Origin: Fragum whitleyi
Taxonomy: Eukaryota; Mollusca; Bivalvia; Cardiida; Cardiidae
DNA: 64,000 bases
Assembly (NCBI GenBank): GCA_948146395.1
Contig: OX411554.1
Span: 41,615,869-41,679,868 of the forward strand
Direction of reading: 5' to 3'
Within the stretch, counting starts at the first letter, position 1; each line of letters opens with the position of its first letter. Both the position numbers and the translations under genes were made by a program. Of the stretch, positions 57,479 to 64,000 are shown in pieces. A model generated the notes under the pieces. That model saw only the letters and a list, made by a program, of their open reading frames with translations, was not told where the DNA came from and made no database searches.

Positions 57479-57572
57479 CTGAGTGCAGTTACAGGGTAGG
57501 TATCTGTGGCTTCAGAACAGAACAGTTCCCTTGATTTAACAATAGGGTCTAACACTGCATCCCCGTCAGCAT
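57479..57572 (-). CDS. RERE: RERE/atrophin homologue, BAH-domain exon (first visible)
   Basis: Internal coding exon of an atrophin-family corepressor. The minus strand has an acceptor (TTTCAG) at the high end and a GTAGGG donor at the low end. Translation from the second base-pair offset gives ADGDAVLDPIVKSRELFCSE followed by TDTYPVTALR; the 'DPIVKSRELF...DTY...ALRGKC' pattern is that of the BAH domain of vertebrate RERE (established family knowledge). The exon starts with 2 nt of a split codon and ends with AG of the next (phase 2), which joins A|GGA of the next exon to read L-R-G-K-C. BAH domains bind nucleosomes or histone tails and place the protein in chromatin-bound repressor complexes. 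Earlier BAH exons are not visible up to position 64000. MTA proteins share the BAH-ELM2-SANT order, but their residues here differ. Confidence 0.93.
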
Positions 57573-57645
57573 CTGAAATTATAAAACAATTCATATGGTG
57601 ATTCATATTTATTACTCATATTATATCATTTTCATTTTTTTCCTT

Positions 57646-58128
57646 ACCTTTTGTCGTGCTGAATAAAATAATTATTGCAACATTGCATTTAAATGAAAAA
57701 GCTGAAAACTGTCTGGATGCACTTATAGTTAGTAAGTCATCATCTCCTAGTTTAAAGGGTAAAGCAGATGGTATCAGACTGCACATAAGTGCAGTCTGTT
57801 CTTTGTCTTTACTTCCTTCCAAGGCAGAAATAACTAAACTGTCGCAGAGCAGAAATACCCACCTACAAGTGCTTGTCTATGATGAAAAGCTTTATTCTAT
57901 CAAAGGGCTGATATAACTCATATCAAAAGTCAATGGATCATAACCAAAATATCACATGCACATCTCAATAAAATCAACCCATTAGTTGCTGAGAAAACTT
58001 TCGAACAAAAAAAGCTACAGACAGACAAACAAACCGACAAACCAACGGAAAGAAGGAAGCAACTACTGGCCATCCATCAGGCTGACTCCTATGGGGATAT
58101 GATCAGGGGTTTAGCATGACAAGGGTTA
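57646..58128 (+). repeat. TTAA MITE (family A) interrupted by repeat Q
   Basis: The left part 'tgtcgtgctgaataaaataa..agactgcacataagtgcagtctg' and right end TTTAGCATGACAAGGGTTA are family A. Between them 57841-58075 matches 2930-3180 (repeat Q). Confidence 0.65.
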
Positions 58129-58447
58129 TACCTCTACAATACAACTTTTTTTCCCAGATCTTTCTATTTCATCTACATAATTCTACAGTTTATAACATCG
58201 TGAAATTGACATTCATCTCGATTAAAACCATTCTAAATCGCTCACTCAGTGCTCCATTCATTCATTCCAAACACTCACTCAAATCATTCAAAAAAGATCA
58301 ACCCCATTGAAAAATATAGAATCAACATCATTCAAAATAAATTTGGATAGAGAAAATTCGCGATTTCGCTGACATAATTCAAATTGTAAGCTTCTAGTAG
58401 GTTCTTGGAGAAACAGGAGGCTATCTATAGAACTTATACGCATATTT

Positions 58448-58527
58448 CATTAAAGGGAGGTAATAAATATCGCTAATTTTGTTCATCCTGAACAAAATTT
58501 GCGATATGGGATTACCTCCCATTAAAT
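58448..58527. repeat. ~80-bp palindrome with TTAAAGGGAGG ends
   Basis: 'attaaagggaggtaataaatatcgc' / 'gcgatatgggattacctcccattaaat', with CTAATTTTGTTC / GAACAAAATTTG meeting in the middle. Confidence 0.85.
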
Positions 58528-59087
58528 TCACACAAAACTCGCACCATACACTCAATCAATTTCATTCCCAAATCATTTCAAAATCATTCACCGTGTCAAT
58601 TTCACAATGTACTTAACTGTAACATTAACTGTCAATTAAAACCTCCTTTAAGGTTTGGCAACCATTAAAATATAGATTTAACAGGTGTCAATATCTCATT
58701 TACTACCTCTACTTCAATAAAGTTTGAGGGATTAAAAACTAATTCCATTTTAAATTAAATAGATATTATTCATACATTGACTTCTAATTTTGCCTAAAAT
58801 ATTCAAACCCTTATTCTCTTTGTTCAAATTTAATTTCATAGATAAATTTCAAACAAACAACCCCAGTTTCAAAGGGCTAAATGCCAGAGTTAAGTAGTCA
58901 TTAAATTTAAAATCAATAGGTTGACTTTTGACGAAACTCAACCCAGCAAAAAGATCTATTTATCTGATAAATGACAGCCGTAACATGACAAGATATCGGG
59001 AATAATAAGTACTTGACAGCTCAATAAGAAAGATTGTATTTGATCCCTGTTGTCGCTCCAACTGATCATGTGACAAATATATTAAAT
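58528..59087. other. Intronic sequence, no clear feature
   Basis: AT-rich, with scattered 'tcattcaaa' words. No exon of the gene and no repeat with clear ends. Confidence 0.45.
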
Positions 59088-59323
59088 GAGCCTGTGGGTG
59101 ACAATTTCAACAATTCTACATGTGCACAAAGTTGAGACTCAGATCAGTCTGTGCATTTGCAAAGTCTGATCAGTCTTAACTTTGCCCAAACTAGATGGCT
59201 AGGGACCTAAAATCGCTAGTCACAATCCAAAATTAAATTCAATGCACTGCGTGAGTGTCCATGCTTCTCAATGTCTTTCTTTCACGCACACATTAAATTG
59301 TTGAAATTGTCACACACATGCTC
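59088..59323. repeat. 236-bp MITE with ~28-bp TIRs
   Basis: GAGCCTGTGGGTGACAATTT at the left is mirrored by 'aaattgtcacacacatgctc' at the right (CAACAATT on the inner side). A central GATCAGTCT..AGTCTGATC stem. Confidence 0.7.
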
Positions 59324-59386
59324 AGATGTCCAGCAAACATTACACTGCTTTTCACAGTGAAGTTTTGCAAAGAAAAAGCTTTTGTT

Positions 59387-59622
59387 TGTTTGTTTGTTTG
59401 AATGGGGTTTTATGCAGCTTTAAACAATGTTCAGATATATCACGGCGGCTAGAGCACCTTACAATGAATTCCTGGTACTTCTCTAACCAGTACTGCCATC
59501 ACATCCTTTCCTAGCCTCCAGCTGCTATCTCACATAGGTCTACGATTTTCAACCTATTGGTGAGAGACAAATAGTCTGAAAGGATGTTGTCGCGCTACCA
59601 ACTGCTCTTTGATGGCGGCTAG
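59387..59622 (-). mobile_element. SINE-1, near full
   Basis: (GTTT)n, 'gaatggggttttatgcagc' to the reversed head 'gcgctaccaactgctctttgatggcggc'. Confidence 0.85.
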
Positions 59623-59817
59623 TAGCTTTTGTTGTTTTTTCATGATTTCCACCCCAAACTTTGAACATATATATACATACTCATTCATTTTTAATCTGTG
59701 GCCTGCCATGCAAAAAGGGACCACCAAGAAACTCAATAAAATGAATAAGATAAGGATAAGGGTTAATAGTTACAGTTGAAGAGCTTGATATTGTCACTCG
59801 GAGCTACAGATAGAAAG

Positions 59818-59950
59818 GATATTTTGGATTTCAAATTAAAATACTGTAGTTCATTAATACATTCTCAAAACCTATATTGTGGGCACTCATTGAAATTATT
59901 TTGTTAAGACAATTCAAATGAGTGCCCATACCATAGAATTTCATTAAGAA
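59818..59950. repeat. Hairpin-F element
   Basis: 'attgtgggcactcattgaaattatttt' / 'aagacaattcaaatgagtgccca' with typical flanks. Confidence 0.75.
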
Positions 59951-60339
59951 TAAAGACTTTATAAAGGGATTATCCCCTCATATCTCCCAGGACCTTTTTG
60001 TAATATTTAATGTCAACCCCTAAAAATGCCCTTTATCTGTGTAATAAAAATCTCAGACAAAACTGACTTAATTCATGAGTTCTCAAATTCCATTATGTTA
60101 ATTATGACCAACATGCAAATGTAGCAGCAGACCTATACTCATATATCACCATGATGCAGTAGAAAAACATCTGCCAATTCATTCTCCAGTCACAAAATGA
60201 CTTAATGCATAAATGTTTCAAATGACTATCCTCATAAACGCACTCTTGGAACAATATTGCACTCATAAATGAAGTGTAAAGTTATTGATCTTCCAAAAGA
60301 TAAAGTATTCAGTATCCCCAGCTGGAAAATTGATTTTTT

Positions 60340-60402
60340 AATGGGGGTTTTATGCCGCTTTTAACAATCAAACAGACATGTAGCAGCTTCTGGAGCACCT
60401 TA
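60340..60402 (-). mobile_element. SINE-1, short 3' fragment
   Basis: 'aatgggggttttatgccgcttttaacaa' to 'tctggagcacctta'; the rest is absent. Confidence 0.7.
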
Positions 60403-60884
60403 CCATACTGCACATAAATTTCGCCAATCTATTTTTCTGATTTTTTTCTGATAGGGGTAGGGGTGTGAGTGTTCCAACCAAAAATGTAATTTTCATGTAA
60501 TATTCCTCTGTGGGCAAGCAAAAAGTTGTAAATACACCTTGAACAAAGCTGTAGTTACGACATAGGTTTTCTTGCCTGATGACCAAATGATACTTTGATT
60601 TCCCAATTTGATAAAACTAGTTTTATTGAAATCCTAGAGAATGAGTCTGGGCTCTACTTCCCACATCTTTATTTGTTCATGTTGCCGTTTCCATAGCCTT
60701 TACATCATGTTGCGTATAACTAATTTTAAGAAGAGTGTGATTGCAACAGAAAAATTAAAGTCAAGAAGGCTCCTTTTTCCATGACAAATAATCATTTTGT
60801 CAAATGGCTAAACTATTAATCATCACATGGTGAGGAACATTCTTTGATAATTCCTATCATAATTGTGCTAGGAGTTGTGTTAAT

Positions 60885-61140
60885 TGTTTGTTTGTTTGAA
60901 CGGGGTATTATGCCACTTAACATTATTGCAGTCATATTGCAGCAGCTGGAGCACCTAACAGTGGATTCCTAGTATTTCTCACGCCAGTACTACCATCACA
61001 TTCTTTCCTAGCCTCAAGCTGCTATCTCACATAGGTCTACAATTATCGACCCATTGGTGGTAGAAAAATAGTCTGAAAGGATAACTGCCGCCATCGGGGA
61101 TTGAACAAGGGTCCTCTAGATTAACAGTCCGACATGCTAC
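60885..61140 (-). mobile_element. SINE-1, near full, 15-bp target duplication
   Basis: TGTTTGTTTGAACGGGG to the reversed head 'acagtccgacatgctac'. AGGAGTTGTGTTAAT (60870-60884) and AGGAGTTGAGTTAAT (61141-61155) flank it, one mismatch. Confidence 0.9.
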
Positions 61141-61419
61141 AGGAGTTGAGTTAATAGATAATTATATGAAAGGCCCCTTTTTTTCCACTGCAACATAATA
61201 TCACAATATGGCAACAATATGCACATGCATATGTCACAAAATTCAAAACATTTTGGGAAAGTATCATGCATATCCATCCATAATTGTAAGTCTTGTGTTC
61301 ACAAGAAATTGATGTACTTACAGACAGACAAAAGGACAGATGGAGAAAGAGTTACCAATTTACCACCACCTTTTGCTGTGTATAAAAACCAGAAATTATA
61401 TGCTCTGGTGAAGACTATA

Positions 61420-61710
61420 ACAAGATCTGATTGTGAAAAAGGAATGCACCACAAATGGCAATTTTTTAAAACTAAGGCCTTGAAAGATGACATTGACCTC
61501 CTCATATGACCTTGACCTTAGTGTCTGTAAATGCGCACCATCAAGATCTATCATCATACAAAATATGACCATTTTATCTTGAATATAAGCCCTGAAGTTA
61601 TTGGCAATGTTGAGATTTTTAGTTCAGTTTTGCAGACAGACAAAAAGACAGAAAGACAACAGTATAATTAGAACAATATATGCAGATCATCCACAATGTG
61701 GGGGCATTAA
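61420..61710 (+). mobile_element. HINE-like element, ATGCCCCC family, worn
   Basis: 'acaagatctgattgtgaaaaagg' left, 'gatgacattgacctcctca', 'atcaagatctatcatcat', a GACAGACAAAAAGACAG tract, and right 'acaatgtgggggcattaaaaa'. Confidence 0.65.
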
Positions 61711-61721
61711 AAAGATAAATC

Positions 61722-62000
61722 AGCATAGGCGTATCTAGGACTTTTAAATTCATACACACTCAGAAGGTGATAACCAAAGAATATATAGGATAATGGCGAT
61801 ATTAGAACTGTGACTAAAATTGAATTCCCCCTCCACTCCCTTTTAATAATTTAGCGTTGGTGAATAATCAAATCATTGTAACTACTGCTTGAATAAGCTG
61901 TAGTTTCGATGCTATGATCATTCATCAACGATATTTTTCAACAGAGATTTATTTCTTTTACGCACTTGCGTAAATCGCGTAATGGGAGCTACGCCCTTGA
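61722..62000. repeat. Repeat P, copy 2
   Basis: Same order as 13697-14010: 'ggcgtatctaggacttttaaat', an AACTACTGCTTGAATAAGCTGTAGTT hairpin, 'atgatcattcatcaacgata', 'acgcacttgcgtaa..gcgtaatg'. Confidence 0.6.
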
Positions 62001-62497
62001 TCAGTACATACCTGTCATAGGTCATGTAGTAGAAGAGTTCATAAACAAGTAATCAAAGCTACATATGGAACAATAGGTCATTTATTTGGCACAGACTAAA
62101 ATCGCAAAATTTCAATCCTGTCCTTGAACTAGGATGTACAGCTTATTTGTGTGGGTGGAGAAAACCGCATCACCTTACACTAGTGAGTGAGTGTGAATTA
62201 ACAAAACAGCAGCAAGGGTGAAATATCGCACCATACAGTTAATTAACACTTTCACTCAGTTAATCCAACACATTCTGAAAATCAATTATAGGTCCACAAA
62301 ACTTTTCATCTGGCTTAAACATATCATATAATTTGATTTTGTCCAGATTTCCGCCACTTATTTCCCCAATACACAGAAGTAAGATCAATGTATTCATTAT
62401 TTTGGCAGCCATGACAGACTGATACACTGACCTATATTATCTGACTGTCAGTCTATTTTTAGTAACAAGCTGGCTACTGTCTTTAAAGAGAATTACA
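62001..62497. other. Intronic sequence, no clear feature
   Basis: Contains 'gacctatgacag|gtatgtact' on the minus strand, which looks like a splice donor, but the sequence before it does not read as RERE and I do not call an exon. Confidence 0.4.
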
Positions 62498-63689
62498 ACT
62501 AGAAAGCCATGAATGGCTTGAGTCGCTCCACAGGCTTGAAATTCTTGTAAAGCAATAAAAGTTTTGACTAGATTTTAAGATATTTCAGATTCTACTGATG
62601 TTGAAAATGATTTTCAAAGTTTCAACTATATAACATATTGAGAAAAGATATCTGCCCATAAAATGCATATTTTCATCCGATCACAATAATTTTTTGTAGA
62701 CTTATAAAGGGTCACCCAAGGATCATTCATATAAAAATTCATTGGTATCCATCATTTAGATTCTGAGAAAATCATTTTCAAAGTTTCCACTATATAACAC
62801 AGAGAAATCACCTCCACAAATAAAATACAATTTTTTCATCTGATCACAATATTTTTTGGTAGACTGATAGAAGGTCACTCAAGGATTATTCCAGTGAAAT
62901 TTAATTGATATCCATCATTTAGATTCTGAGAAAATCATTTTCAAAGTTTCCACTATATAACATATGGAGAAATGACCTCCGCCCATAAAATACATACTTT
63001 TCCTCTGATCACTATAATTTTTGGTGGACTGATAAAGGGTCACTCAAGGATCATTCCAGTGAAAATTGGTTGATATCCACCACTTACATTCTGAGAAAAT
63101 GATGTTTAAAGTTTCAACTATATAACATATATAGAAATGACCTCTGCCCATAAAATGCATATTTTTCATCCGATCTCAATAATCTTTTGTAGATTGATAG
63201 AAGGTCACACAAGGATCATTCATGAAAAATTTGGTTGATATCTATAAGTTAGTCTCTGAGAAAATGATTTTCACATTTTTCACTATATAACATATAGAGA
63301 AATGACCTCCGCCCATAAAATACATATTTTTCATCTGATCACAATAATTTTTTGTAGACTGATGGAGGGTCACCCAAGGATCATTCATGTAAATTTTCAT
63401 TGGTATCCATCAATTAGGATCTGAGAAAACTCACTTTTTACCATATTTGGAAATTAGCCACGCCCATTAAATCCATGTTTTTCATTGGATCAAAATTTCT
63501 TGAACAACTTTGAAAGAGGGTCACCCAAGGATCATTCCTGTGAAGTTTGGTTGAAATTCATTCAGTAGTTTCTGAGGAGAAGATTTTTAAAGAAAAAGTT
63601 TACGACCGCACGCACGGACGCACGGACGGACGCACGATGGACACAACGCCATGACAATAGCCCCAGTGGCTTTCAGCCAGTGGAGCTAA
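62498..63689 (+). mobile_element. HINE/pearl-like element (family 1), five units
   Basis: Left ACTAGAAAGCCATGAATGGC, about five ~165-bp units ('tctgagaaaat.attttcaaag'), terminal unit 'gccacgcccattaaatcc', ACGGACGCACGGACGG, right GTGGCTTTCAGCCAGTGGAG and CTAATAAA. Confidence 0.8.
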
Positions 63690-63841
63690 TAAACCATCTG
63701 TGATATATCTGCTCAATAAAGTGTTGGATTTTTTTCATCCTATGTTGTAGGTAGGCATTCAACTTGTCTAATTCCCAATATGTCCTTCCTTAACCATTTA
63801 TTTTCATAAAATTATAGATCAATTGGTGGAAAATTGGATTA

Positions 63842-64000
63842 GTTTTTGTTTGAATGGGTTTTATGCCGCTTTCAAAAATTTCCCAGTTACATCACAGCAG
63901 CATCTAACAATGGATTCCTGGTGTTTCTTTCACCTGTACTACCATTACACCCTTTCCTAGCCTCTGACTGCTATCTCACATAGGTTTACGATTATCTACC
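63842..64000 (-). mobile_element. SINE-1, cut by the window edge
   Basis: 'gtttgaatgggttttatgccgctttc' to 'cacataggtttacgattatcta'; the head lies beyond 64000. Confidence 0.85.

Noticed and set aside
57479..57572. MTA-family gene instead of RERE
   Set aside because: MTA shares the domain order, but the ELM2 signature ([16 protein letters not shown]) and the [14 protein letters not shown] end of SANT are RERE/atrophin-type.
62025..62090. Additional RERE exon with donor GTATGT
   Set aside because: The translation before the donor (..FYYMTYDR) does not fit the BAH region and no acceptor is evident.

Overview
The window is animal nuclear DNA, most likely from a bivalve mollusc. It is AT-rich, has only short coding blocks bounded by GT..AG splice sites, and is dominated by interspersed repeats: tRNA-headed SINEs, palindromic MITEs, and elements with ~150-177 bp internal tandem repeats that resemble bivalve 'pearl' / Helentron-associated (HINE, DINE-1-like) elements. 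The bivalve call is an inference from repeat types and from the protein sequence. I see no bacterial genes, operons or CRISPR.

One gene is supported: a homologue of RERE / atrophin (Drosophila Grunge), a nuclear receptor and histone deacetylase corepressor, on the minus strand. Seven exons (57479-57572, 50459-50612, 45375-45508, 44881-44980, 43589-43687, 31456-31536, 2261-2396) join in compatible phases into one uninterrupted reading of 798 nt (265 whole codons). It covers the C-terminal part of the BAH domain, the complete ELM2 domain, the SANT domain and the basic linker after it. The gene continues past both window edges: the first BAH exons should lie beyond 64000 and the GATA-like finger and atrophin region before position 1. 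Exon joins are as expected for the family, with no exon apparently missing. The introns are long (29 kb between the last two exons here).

Everything else is intronic. Main layers: (1) about 24 copies of a tRNA-derived SINE (SINE-1), nearly all on the minus strand, i.e. sense to the gene; (2) two copies of a second tRNA-headed SINE and one of a third; (3) about 14 tandem-repeat elements, all in plus orientation, i.e. antisense to the gene, with hairpins at both ends and GACGGACG-type satellite near the right end; (4) several MITE families, including TTAA-flanked (piggyBac-like), TA-flanked (mariner/pogo-like) and ~75 bp full-length palindromes; (5) larger TIR elements at 25092-26055 and 33317-35282 without recognisable transposase.

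The most informative region is 50790-56354, where a TTAA-type MITE is split by two HINE-like elements, one of which is split by two more, so insertion order can be read directly. Just left of it, the BAH exon has been locally duplicated and the extra copies have decayed. No new gene system is visible; the novelty is in repeat structure, orientation and nesting.
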